Shown one piece after another: positions 1 through 6,316 of a stretch of 10,658 nucleotides of DNA. The position numbers were made by a program, and so were the translations under genes. Source of the stretch: Anaerolineales bacterium (GTDB taxonomy: Bacteria; Chloroflexota; Anaerolineae; Anaerolineales; DRMV01); NCBI GenBank assembly GCA_026991215.1, contig JALXBY010000348.1:1-10658 (forward strand), in the 5' to 3' direction. Positions within the stretch are counted from its first letter, which is position 1, and each line of letters starts with the position of its first letter. The notes beneath the pieces are model-generated. The model saw only the letters and a program-made list of their open reading frames with translations. It searched no databases and had not been told where the DNA came from.

Positions 1-13
1 TCCCCGGCCTGCC

Positions 14-43
14 GTTCCGCATCGGTCTGTCCGATGCACGAAC
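14..43. repeat. Imperfect 30-nt inverted repeat near the left edge
   Basis: A perfect 7-bp dyad (GCATCGG at 19-25 with CCGATGC at 31-37, 5-nt loop) is extended by four more pairs (GTTC 14-17 with GAAC 40-43) across a small internal loop. No T-run follows on either strand, so it does not look like an intrinsic terminator. It could be an operator or the end of an RNA structure belonging to a gene beyond the left edge. Positions 44-140 show no supported gene: the open plus-strand frame there is rich in Arg, Cys and Pro codons and resembles no protein. Confidence 0.45.
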
Positions 44-140
44 CGTGTCTCGACATCATACCTGTTGCCCCAGCCCACGTGGCCCCCGACGCCAACCCAC
101 CGCGCGCGAGATATGGGTATGCGACAGGCTTCGCCGCTGC

Positions 141-169
141 TGGAACCGGGAAAAGGGGGCGGGTACAAT
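141..169 (+). promoter_or_regulatory. Candidate sigma-70-type promoter of the permease-USP gene
   Basis: A -10-like TACAAT lies at 164-169. A weak -35-like TGGAAC lies at 141-146, with a 17-bp spacer. Transcription would start near 176 and give a leader of about 70 nt before the ATG at 246. The -10 is good (5 of 6), while the -35 matches only about 3 of 6, so this rests mainly on position and spacing. Confidence 0.4.
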
Positions 170-193
170 AACCCGTGTTTGGTCGCGGGCGCA

Positions 194-231
194 CTCCCGT
201 ACCAGAGGACGTGCGGGAGGAGTTTTTGTTT
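194..231 (+). terminator. Leader hairpin followed by a T-run; possible attenuator
   Basis: CTCCCGTAC (194-202) pairs with GTGCGGGAG (211-219). This gives a 9-bp stem with one G-T pair and an 8-nt loop. After three bases comes TTTTTGTTT (223-231), directly before the ribosome binding site GGAGG at 233-237. The shape is that of an intrinsic terminator, but it sits between the promoter candidate and the start codon. It is either an attenuator of the permease gene or the terminator of a transcript entering from the left. Confidence 0.4.
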
Positions 232-245
232 CGGAGGCTGAAGTC

Positions 246-2624
246 ATGCATGCTTCGTCCGCACGTGGGTCCATGGAGGTCACCCTCAGCCGGGGGTTGG
301 GCCTGCTGGATGTGACCATGATTGGCGTCGGCGCCATGATTGGCGCGGGCATCTTCGGCCTGACCGGCCTGGCTGCAGGGGAGGCGGGCCCGGTTGGCCT
401 TCTGGTGGCCTTCATCCTCAACGGGTTCATTACGTCGCTGACCGGGCTGACGTACGCGGAACTGGGCGCGGCCATTCCCGAAGCCGGCGGGGGGTATCTC
501 TGGGTCCGGGAAGGCCTCTCCCGCTTCTGGGGCTTCTTCGCGGGATGGATTTCCTGGTTCAGCCACTCGGTGGCCTGCAGCCTGTATGCCGTCATCTTCG
601 GCACCTTCTTCGTGGAACTGCTCAAGTGGGCCGGCGTGCACCTGGGCACCGAACCCATCTTCCTGGGGCTGAGCGTCGAACAATGGGCCGTGAAAATCAC
701 CACGGTCTTGGTGGCGTTGCTCTTCATGTACATCAACTTCCGCGGGGCCTCGGAAACCGGTACGGTGGGCAACTTCATCACCATCCTCAAAATCGTAGTG
801 TTGTTGACCGTCTCGGCCTTTGGCCTGCGGCTGATGTTGGGCAACCCCGAATGGCCCCGCTACTTCCTGGACAATCCCTTCCCCAATGGCCTGGCCGGTG
901 TGCTCACGGCCATGGGCCTGACCTTCGTGGCCTTTGAGGGGTATGAAATCATCGCCCAGAGCGGCGAGGAACTGGTGGAGCCTGAGAAAAACCTGCCCCG
1001 GGCCATCTTCCTTTCCATCGCGATTGTGGTGAGCATTTACCTGTTGGTGGCCTTCGTCTCGGTGGGCGCCCTGACCCCGGATATGACCGACGGCCTGCCC
1101 AGCTGGGTCTACCTGGGCCGGGAAGGCGAGCGGGCCATGATTCGCATGGCCGAGCGGGTCATGCCCTATGGCACCCTGGTCATGATCATCGGCGGCCTGG
1201 CCTCCACCACCTCGGCCCTGAACGCGACCGTATACTCCAGCTCCCGGGTGTCCTTCGCCATGGGTCGGGGCGGGGACCTGCCCCGCATCTTCGGCCGGGT
1301 GCACCCCCGCACCCGCACGCCCCACATCGCCATCCTCTTCAGCGGCATCCTCATCATCTTCATGGCCGTCACGCTGCCCATTGCCGACGTGGCCAGCGGC
1401 GCGTCCCTGACCTTCCTCATCCTCTTCCTCCTGACCAACATCACCCTGATTCGCCTGCGCAAGACCCACCCGGACCTCCCACGGCCGTTCAAGGTGCCCC
1501 TGGTGCCCTGGGTGCCCATCTTCGCGACCGCGGCCCAGGCGCTGCTGGCCGTGGACCTGTTCCGGGCCAGCCCCATTGCCTGGTACGTCACCCTGGCCTG
1601 GTTCGCGTTGGGCGTTGGCGTGTACCATCGTTGGGGCCGCCGGGCCGCAGTACGGGAACAATTGGATACCGTCCTCTTGGAGGAAGCCATTACCCCGGGC
1701 CGCCAGTACACGGTCATGCTCCCGGTGGCTCGCGTGGACGAAGCCCGGGAGGTGGGCAAACTGGCTGCGGTGCTGGCCCGCTATTACGAAGGCGAAGTGT
1801 TCGCGGTCCACGTGATTCGCGTCCCCCGGCCCCTGAGCCTGAGCCATGGCCGGGCGTTCCTCAAACAGGCCCGGCCCTTGCTGGAAGAGGTGGTCAAGAC
1901 CGGCAAGGCCTTCGACGTGCCGGTGCGTACCCAATTGCGCCTGGGCCGGGAAATTGTGGACTCCCTGGTCCAGGCCGTGAGGGAACGGGAGGCCAACCTG
2001 CTCCTCCTCAGCTGGCTGGCGCCGCCCACCAGCCCCGAGGCCATGCTGGGCGATGTGGTGGACGAACTTTCCCTGAACCCGCCCTGTAACCTGGTGGTGG
2101 CCCGGCTGCTGCGGGAGTACACCCTGCCCAAGCGCATCCTGGTGCCGGTTGCAGGCGGGCCCCACGTCTCCCTGGCCCTGGAGGTGGCTCTGGCCCAGGC
2201 CGCGGTGCGCAAGGAAATGGAACAGGCCCAGACCGACATCGTGGCCCTGCACGTGCTGCCCCGGGAAGCCTCGCCGGAAGAGGCCCAGAAGGTGCAGGCC
2301 GAACTCCTGGCCATGTTGCAGCAGTACCCGTGGCCCATCGAGCTGCGGGTGATTGTGGGCGAAAACGACATCGTGCACGACATCCTCGCGTACGCGAAGG
2401 AGCACGAATTCGACCAAATCGTCCTGGGCGCTTCGGAAGAAGGCCTGCTCAAACGGACCCTCTTTGGCACCATCCCCCAGAAAGTGGCCGAGGAAGCCGA
2501 CCTGGACGTGCTCATGGTCAAGCGTTATCTGCCCCTGCAGCACGGCCTGCAACGCTGGCTGGGCCGCCTGGGCCTGCTGCCTGCCAAGAACAACAACGGC
2601 CGGTCGCCACAAAAGGCCGCCTGA
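246..2624 (+). CDS. APC-family amino-acid permease fused to two universal-stress (USP) domains
   Basis: This 792-residue protein probably carries amino acids or related amines across the inner membrane. Residues about 13-465 form an APC-superfamily permease with roughly twelve hydrophobic segments. TM1 has the unwound substrate-binding motif GVGAMIGAGIF (27-37). A PEAGGGYLW stretch follows, and later a TM6-like FEGYE and EPEKNLPRA loop. The cytoplasmic C-terminus holds two USP-like domains, about 486-625 and 629-775. The second keeps part of the nucleotide-binding loop (G728, then G741-T742) but has Glu at 731 in place of the usual second Gly. The first lacks the glycine loop altogether (SWLAPPTSP, 589-597). 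I chose ATG 246 because GGAGG lies 8 bases upstream; the in-frame extension back to 45 has no coding character. Substrate is unknown. Permease-USP fusions are an established architecture in bacteria and archaea, so the family call is secure. Confidence 0.92.
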   Translation: MHASSARGSMEVTLSRGLGLLDVTMIGVGAMIGAGIFGLTGLAAGEAGPVGLLVAFILNGFITSLTGLTYAELGAAIPEAGGGYLWVREGLSRFWGFFAGWISWFSHSVACSLYAVIFGTFFVELLKWAGVHLGTEPIFLGLSVEQWAVKITTVLVALLFMYINFRGASETGTVGNFITILKIVVLLTVSAFGLRLMLGNPEWPRYFLDNPFPNGLAGVLTAMGLTFVAFEGYEIIAQSGEELVEPEKNLPRAIFLSIAIVVSIYLLVAFVSVGALTPDMTDGLPSWVYLGREGERAMIRMAERVMPYGTLVMIIGGLASTTSALNATVYSSSRVSFAMGRGGDLPRIFGRVHPRTRTPHIAILFSGILIIFMAVTLPIADVASGASLTFLILFLLTNITLIRLRKTHPDLPRPFKVPLVPWVPIFATAAQALLAVDLFRASPIAWYVTLAWFALGVGVYHRWGRRAAVREQLDTVLLEEAITPGRQYTVMLPVARVDEAREVGKLAAVLARYYEGEVFAVHVIRVPRPLSLSHGRAFLKQARPLLEEVVKTGKAFDVPVRTQLRLGREIVDSLVQAVREREANLLLLSWLAPPTSPEAMLGDVVDELSLNPPCNLVVARLLREYTLPKRILVPVAGGPHVSLALEVALAQAAVRKEMEQAQTDIVALHVLPREASPEEAQKVQAELLAMLQQYPWPIELRVIVGENDIVHDILAYAKEHEFDQIVLGASEEGLLKRTLFGTIPQKVAEEADLDVLMVKRYLPLQHGLQRWLGRLGLLPAKNNNGRSPQKAA

Positions 2625-2653
2625 GCCAGGCCTGACCGTACTGGAAAAGCACA

Positions 2654-2682
2654 ACGCCCCGGGCTTTCTGCACCCGGGGCGT
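2654..2682. terminator. Terminator hairpin between convergent genes
   Basis: ACGCCCCGGG (2654-2663) pairs perfectly with CCCGGGGCGT (2673-2682) around a 9-nt loop. On the plus strand a loose pyrimidine tail (CTTCGTTC) follows. On the minus strand the tail is TGTGCTTTTCC. It lies 30 bp past the permease stop and 60 bp past the protease stop, so it probably ends both convergent transcripts, although neither T-run is strong. Confidence 0.65.
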
Positions 2683-2742
2683 CTTCGTTCACTGCACAGG
2701 CGCAGCCCGCTTCGCGGCGGGCCGTGCCTTTTGATTTCCCCA

Positions 2743-3615
2743 TCACACCCGCGGCATGAAACGGGAGAGCCAGGCGCTCACCAGGTTGTGGTTGCCCCGG
2801 TTGGGCAGGTGATACGGCGTGGGGATGTACTGCACCGAGGGCCGCAGCTGGCCAGGCTGGGGGTACAGGCTCATGAGTTGATAGACCTCCGGGGGCATCT
2901 CCGTGGACACCGGGAGGCCCAGCGCTTTGGCCTCTTCCGCAAAGATGGGGTAGTCGTGGGTCCAGGTGCCGGTGGCCAGTTTCTCGGCCAGGGCCTCGGC
3001 CTTGTCCTGGGGCATCTTGCCCTCCAGGAGTTCCACCACCAGGGCCTTGACCTGGTCGATGGCCTTGCGGCCCACGTCGGCCAGGATGAGGGTCTGGTCC
3101 TCCACCTCGTTGGGGTCCTTCTGTTCCACCACCCGCAGGATGGACGCGGCCGGCCACTGGCCCAGTTGCGGGTCCACCGGCCCCAGCACCGCGTTGGGGT
3201 CCATGACGATTTCGTCCGCGGCCAGGGCAATCAGGGTGCCGCCGGACATCGCATAATGGGGCACGAACACGGTCACCTTGGCCGGATGGCGCTTGATGGC
3301 CTTGGCAATCTGGCCCGCGGCCAGCACCAACCCGCCGGGCGTGTGCAGAATCAGGTCAATGGGCACCTTGGGGTCGGTGAGTTTGATGGCCCGCAGCACC
3401 TGTTCGGAATCGTGGATGTCGATGAACCGGGCCAGGGGGATGCCGAGGAAGGAGAAGGTCTCCTGCCGGTGAATCATGGCGATGACCCGGCTGCCCCGTT
3501 TGCGCTCCAGGGCGCGGATGGCCCGCATGCGGGCCATTTCCAGCATCCGCTGCCGCATCACCGGCTGTAGGGAAGCCAGGATGAAAAAGAGCCAGAACAG
3601 GTCCCAGAAGGTCAT
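2743..3615 (-). CDS. Membrane-anchored ClpP-fold serine protease, SDH_sah (SppA-like) family
   Basis: This 290-residue protein starts with a hydrophobic anchor (residues 3-19) followed by a basic, amphipathic stretch (20-43). Residues about 44-250 match the SDH_sah (serine dehydrogenase proteinase) family of the ClpP/crotonase fold. HTPGG at 91-95 is the oxyanion-side glycine motif. HYAMSGGT (120-127) carries the likely nucleophile S124, and GPVDPQLG follows at 145-152. SppA/NfeD-type relatives use a Ser-Lys dyad; K166, 42 residues after S124, fits that spacing, with K184 as the alternative. I infer these residues and have not aligned them. The start ATG has GGAGG 7 bases upstream. Its role is probably membrane-protein or signal-peptide proteolysis on the cytoplasmic face. 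It lies 130 bp downstream of the ArsA-like pair on the same strand and may be partly co-transcribed, although a promoter candidate lies between them. Confidence 0.88.
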   Translation of the reverse strand: MTFWDLFWLFFILASLQPVMRQRMLEMARMRAIRALERKRGSRVIAMIHRQETFSFLGIPLARFIDIHDSEQVLRAIKLTDPKVPIDLILHTPGGLVLAAGQIAKAIKRHPAKVTVFVPHYAMSGGTLIALAADEIVMDPNAVLGPVDPQLGQWPAASILRVVEQKDPNEVEDQTLILADVGRKAIDQVKALVVELLEGKMPQDKAEALAEKLATGTWTHDYPIFAEEAKALGLPVSTEMPPEVYQLMSLYPQPGQLRPSVQYIPTPYHLPNRGNHNLVSAWLSRFMPRV

Positions 3616-3645
3616 CAGACGTCCTCCCTGTTGTGAAGATGACTT

Positions 3646-3671
3646 GGGGAAGGTGCCGCCGCACCTTCCCC
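3646..3671 (-). repeat. Perfect 11-bp inverted repeat in the protease leader
   Basis: GGGGAAGGTGC (3646-3656) and GCACCTTCCCC (3661-3671) are exact reverse complements separated by CGCC. Neither strand has a T-run after it, so it is not a standard intrinsic terminator. On the minus strand it falls in the probable 5' leader of the protease gene, about 20 bp before the ribosome binding site. It could be a regulatory or stabilising mRNA hairpin, or an operator. Confidence 0.7.
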
Positions 3672-3699
3672 TGACCACCGCCAAGTTTACATGGCAGGC

Positions 3700-3705
3700 A
3701 ATATA
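3700..3705 (-). promoter_or_regulatory. Candidate -10 of the protease gene
   Basis: Read on the minus strand, TATATT (3705 to 3700) is a good -10 (5 of 6). No convincing -35 sits at 16-18 bp; a TTGCAT occurs only 14 bp upstream. A start near 3693 would give a leader of about 78 nt that contains the 11-bp hairpin. The site lies about 40 bp after the stop of ArsA-like ATPase B. Confidence 0.35.
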
Positions 3706-3745
3706 CCGCCCTTAGTGGAATGCAAGAAACGCGTTGGCCCGCCGC

Positions 3746-4759
3746 CTACGCCAGGAGGTAGGCCGCGGTGCGCTTGAGCATCTCCACGCCTTTGACCTCG
3801 GTCTCGAACAGAGGCACCACCGCGCGCACCAGGGGGCCGAAGAGGTTTTCGATTTCCTTCATGTAGCGCTGCTGCATCTGCACCCGGTTGCGCACGAACT
3901 CGTCCGCGTCTTCGGCCACCGCGTCCGGGTCCAGGTACATGTTCACCACCACGCCCCCGACCGGGATGCCGAACTCGTTGAACCAGTTGATGAACCGGCG
4001 GATGACCGCGATGGGCAGGGCTTCGGGCAGGGTCACGAAGAAGAACGCGGTCTTCTCGGGGTCGGTGAGCAGGGCCTTGGCCCGCTTGATGCGGTCCTCG
4101 AAGGTGACCAGGTAATCCAGCAGGGGGTCCTTTTCCTGCACGGCTTCCTTGGAGTAGGAAAGTTGCGCCCGCAGCCGGCGGGCTTCCTCCCGGCTTTGAA
4201 TCATCTTGTTGACCCACAGGGTGTAGACCGCGGACATGCCCAGCAACCGGCGGGCGTTGGCCGTGGGCGCGGTGTCGAAGACGTACACGTCGTACTCGTC
4301 CTTGAAGATGAGGTCAATCATGTTCTCGAACATGGCTGATTCTTCGAAGGCCGGGTTCATGGTCGCGGCCTCGATGAACTCGTCGGCCCGACCCTTGATG
4401 TCCGCGTACTTGAGGAACCAGGAGATTTTCTCCCGGATGTCCTGCTTGGCCCGCTCGATGGTGTCCTTGGTGTCGATTTCGTAGGCCCAGAGGTTGGGCA
4501 CGCCCTCCACCGGTGTGGGCTTGCCGAAGACGTCCTGGTCCAGCATGCTGGTGAGGCTGTGCACCGGGTTGGTGGACGCGAGAAGCACCCGGTGCCCCCG
4601 CTGGGCCAGACCCACGGCCGCGGCACCGGCCATCACTGTTTTGCCCACGCCGCCCTTGCCGCCGAAGAACACGTACCGCAGCCCCGGATGCTCGTCCAGG
4701 AACTGGGTGAAGGTCTTGGTAATCGTAATGGGCACCTTCAGCGCGGTCACGCTGCTCAT
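3746..4759 (-). CDS. ArsA/Get3-like ATPase, paralogue B (altered switch I)
   Basis: This 337-residue cytosolic P-loop ATPase belongs to the ArsA/Get3 branch of the deviant Walker A (SIMIBI) proteins, which work as dimers. The loop GGKGGVGKT (33-41) includes the signature lysine K35. Switch I reads STNPVHSL (62-69): Asn64 stands where the family has the catalytic Asp (D57 in yeast Get3). Switch II begins DTAPT (162-166) but continues ANARRLL where the family usually has GHTLRLL. The C-terminal MQQRYM region and TDPEKTAFFF (232-241) are closely matched in the neighbouring paralogue. There is no cysteine, no Get3-type CXXC, no arsenite-binding cysteines and no fused crystallin domain. The start has AAAGGAG 7 bases upstream, and only 45 bp separate the gene from paralogue A, so one operon is likely. 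Substrate or client is unknown. Nucleotide binding is expected, but hydrolysis may be impaired. Confidence 0.9.
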   Translation of the reverse strand: MSSVTALKVPITITKTFTQFLDEHPGLRYVFFGGKGGVGKTVMAGAAAVGLAQRGHRVLLASTNPVHSLTSMLDQDVFGKPTPVEGVPNLWAYEIDTKDTIERAKQDIREKISWFLKYADIKGRADEFIEAATMNPAFEESAMFENMIDLIFKDEYDVYVFDTAPTANARRLLGMSAVYTLWVNKMIQSREEARRLRAQLSYSKEAVQEKDPLLDYLVTFEDRIKRAKALLTDPEKTAFFFVTLPEALPIAVIRRFINWFNEFGIPVGGVVVNMYLDPDAVAEDADEFVRNRVQMQQRYMKEIENLFGPLVRAVVPLFETEVKGVEMLKRTAAYLLA

Positions 4760-4804
4760 GATTCCGCTCCTTTCTCCGGGATTGGGGCGCTACAGGCCCA
4801 CAGG

Positions 4805-5791
4805 TCAGGAACCAAACAGGTATTCGGCCACCCGGGCAATCATGTCCAGGCCGGTCACGTCCCGCTCCAGTTCGGGGACTTCGGCCAGGATTTCGTCGCC
4901 GAACTCCTGCCGGATGACCTGGAGGTACTTCTGCTGCATCTCGTAGCGGTTGCGCAGGTACTGGGGCGCGTTGGGGCTGGTAGCCACTTCTTTGGGGATG
5001 ATGCGGTTGAGGATGTACCCACTGATGGGCACCTGGAACCTGGCGAACAGGCCCGCGGCCTTCTTGGTGTCCCGAATCACCATTTCTTCCGGCACCAGCA
5101 CGAAGAAGAAGGCCGTTTTCTCCCGGTCGGTCAGGATGCGGGAGGAGGTGGTGATACGGTCCCGGATGTACTGCAACTCTTCCAGGATTTTGTCCTCCTC
5201 CAGTTCCTTATCCCGCATGACGTGGGCGGCCATGCGTGCGTATTCCTGCATCTCCTCCCGCAGTTTGGTGATTTTGGTAATCCACTGGTCGTACACGTGG
5301 GCCATGCTCAGGTAGTACAGCGCGTGGCCCAGGGGCACCAGGTCGTAGATGTAGTAGTCGTACTCGCCGGCCAGCACGATGTCCACCACCTGGTCGAAGA
5401 TGGCCGATTCTTCCATGGCCGGCTCCGCGGCCGCGGCCTGGATGTAGGATTCGATTTCATCCGGGATTTTGTCGAAGCCGTACATGTCCCGGATTTTCTG
5501 CCGGATTTCCTCCTGGTACTGCTTGATGTGGGTGTCCGCGTCGATTTCCTGGGCGTACAGGTTGGGCATGATTTCCACCGCGCCCTTGCCGTAGATGTCC
5601 TGCTGGAAGATGTCGGAGAGGGAGGCCTGGGGGTCTACGGAGAAGACCAGGACCTTGTAGCCCTGCTTGGCCAGCCAGTAGCCGGTCGCGGCCGAGAAGG
5701 TGGTCTTGCCCAGGCCGCCTTTGCCGCCGTACATGATGTACCGCCGCTCTGGGTGTTCCTCGAACATGCGAGCCAGTTTGGTCTTGGCCAT
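4805..5791 (-). CDS. ArsA/Get3-like ATPase, paralogue A (altered switch II)
   Basis: This 328-residue paralogue of the next gene in the operon has the P-loop GGKGGLGKT (22-30, signature lysine K24). Its switch I, SVDPQASLSD (51-60), keeps the catalytic Asp (D53) but lacks the usual following His. Switch II is DLVPLGHALYYL (150-161): the invariant Asp and the GH survive while the TAPT core is replaced. It shares MEESAIFD, TDREKTAFFF (221-230) and RNRYEMQQKYL (280-290) with paralogue B at matching places. A charged helical insert (about 165-220) takes the place of the client-binding helical subdomain of Get3. It has no cysteine. I chose ATG 5791 because AAGGAG lies 6 bases upstream. A TTG 63 bp earlier in frame would add a proline-rich tail but has no binding site. 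It probably pairs with paralogue B, and with the small protein upstream (123-bp gap); that is inference. Confidence 0.9.
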   Translation of the reverse strand: MAKTKLARMFEEHPERRYIMYGGKGGLGKTTFSAATGYWLAKQGYKVLVFSVDPQASLSDIFQQDIYGKGAVEIMPNLYAQEIDADTHIKQYQEEIRQKIRDMYGFDKIPDEIESYIQAAAAEPAMEESAIFDQVVDIVLAGEYDYYIYDLVPLGHALYYLSMAHVYDQWITKITKLREEMQEYARMAAHVMRDKELEEDKILEELQYIRDRITTSSRILTDREKTAFFFVLVPEEMVIRDTKKAAGLFARFQVPISGYILNRIIPKEVATSPNAPQYLRNRYEMQQKYLQVIRQEFGDEILAEVPELERDVTGLDMIARVAEYLFGS

Positions 5792-5914
5792 GGTGCGCTC
5801 CTTTTCGGAGGGAATGGGAGGCCGTGGAGGGGGCTTGAAGTTATCGAAAATCAAGACAGAAAGGACGGAAACAACCCCATGGACGCCGCGTCGCCACCCA
5901 CGGGCCGCGGGGCT

Positions 5915-6190
5915 TCAGGCCAGGGCGTCGGTCAGGTCCCGCTCCCGCAGCATCCGGCGCTTCCAGGTGGCGATTTGCGGCACCACATAGGGGAGCAGGC
6001 GCAGGGAGTAGTAGGGCGGCAGGATGGGGATGCCCAGCATGTCGCCCATGGTAATCAGGATGAAGAGGTGCTCCATGCTGCCCCGGGTCTTCAGGGCCTG
6101 CCGCGCCATTTCATGGGAGGCCATGCCGTAGATGAAGTCCAGCACGGCCTTTTTGACCTTGCCCCAAAAGCCAACGCGTTGCTCGCTCAT
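5915..6190 (-). CDS. Small hydrophobic protein of unknown function, first gene of the ArsA-like operon
   Basis: I do not recognise this 91-residue protein. The start is well supported: AGGAGG lies 6 bases upstream of the ATG, and a perfect TATAAT sits about 30 bases upstream of it. The N-terminus (1-39) is basic and amphipathic (GKVKKAVLDFIYG, 10-22). The middle (40-75) is hydrophobic and proline-punctuated (HLFILITMGDMLGIPILPPY, 41-60, then LRLLPYVVP). The C-terminus is strongly charged (WKRRMLRERDLTD, 76-88). It could be a single membrane-inserted or membrane-hugging helix with a cytosolic tail, or a small partner buried against the ATPases. There is no signal peptide and no cysteine. It is the promoter-proximal gene of a set with two ArsA-like ATPases, which suggests a shared job: a receptor, a client or a regulatory subunit. 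Whether it has a named domain cannot be told from here. Confidence 0.85.
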   Translation of the reverse strand: MSEQRVGFWGKVKKAVLDFIYGMASHEMARQALKTRGSMEHLFILITMGDMLGIPILPPYYSLRLLPYVVPQIATWKRRMLRERDLTDALA

Positions 6191-6220
6191 GGTCACCCTC
6201 CTGGGCGGGAATTGCCTTCT

Positions 6221-6226
6221 ATTATA
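6221..6226 (-). promoter_or_regulatory. -10 element of the small protein/ArsA-like operon
   Basis: A perfect TATAAT is read on the minus strand (6226 to 6221), about 30 bp upstream of the ATG at 6190 and upstream of a strong AGGAGG (6197-6202). Transcription would start near 6214. The -35 region (around 6244-6250) does not match TTGACA well, so an activator or an upstream element may contribute. It forms the minus-strand half of a divergent promoter region. Confidence 0.55.
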
Positions 6227-6271
6227 ACCGTGCGCCTGGGCGGGGGTTCCGCAGGATTTTCCAGAGTCGCG

Positions 6272-6277
6272 TATACT
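6272..6277 (+). promoter_or_regulatory. -10 element of the deoxynucleoside kinase gene
   Basis: TATACT (6272-6277) lies 39 bp before the ATG at 6317. A start near 6284 would give a leader of about 33 nt that carries the GGGAGGAG binding site. I see no good -35 at 16-18 bp. It is the plus-strand half of the 126-bp divergent region 6191-6316. Confidence 0.45.
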
Positions 6278-6316
6278 GGGCGGCAGTGCAACACCCCCAT
6301 CCGCGGGAGGAGCGTC

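Noticed and set aside
1..140. A tRNA or other RNA gene suggested by the dyad at 14-43
   Set aside because: No cloverleaf, no anticodon arm and no TTCGA-type T-loop in a fitting position could be built.
45..245. A 67-residue N-terminal extension of the permease
   Set aside because: The extension is low-complexity, Arg/Cys-rich and contains the promoter and hairpin candidates; ATG 246 has a well-placed GGAGG, and the APC fold begins just after it.
2353..3570. A 405-codon plus-strand open frame across the end of the permease gene and the protease gene
   Set aside because: It is antisense to the SDH_sah-type protease, crosses the terminator hairpin and is His/Gly/Arg-rich in the manner of shadow frames.
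3646..3671. Intrinsic terminator for the ATPase genes
   Set aside because: The stem is excellent, but no T-run follows on either strand, and the hairpin lies past a promoter candidate for the next gene.
3746..5791. Arsenite-resistance (ars) operon
   Set aside because: There is no ArsB, ArsC, ArsR or ArsD-like neighbour, and both ATPases lack cysteines and therefore the metalloid-binding site.
5792..5854. A TTG start giving ATPase A a 21-residue proline-rich N-terminus
   Set aside because: No ribosome binding site precedes the TTG, while ATG 5791 has AAGGAG 6 bases upstream, and its N-terminal length before the P-loop matches the paralogue.
4559..6316. A very long plus-strand open frame, in frame with and upstream of the kinase gene
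   Set aside because: It runs antisense to both ATPase genes and the small protein, has no family features, and the kinase has its own binding site and start at 6317. High GC removes stop codons from this frame.
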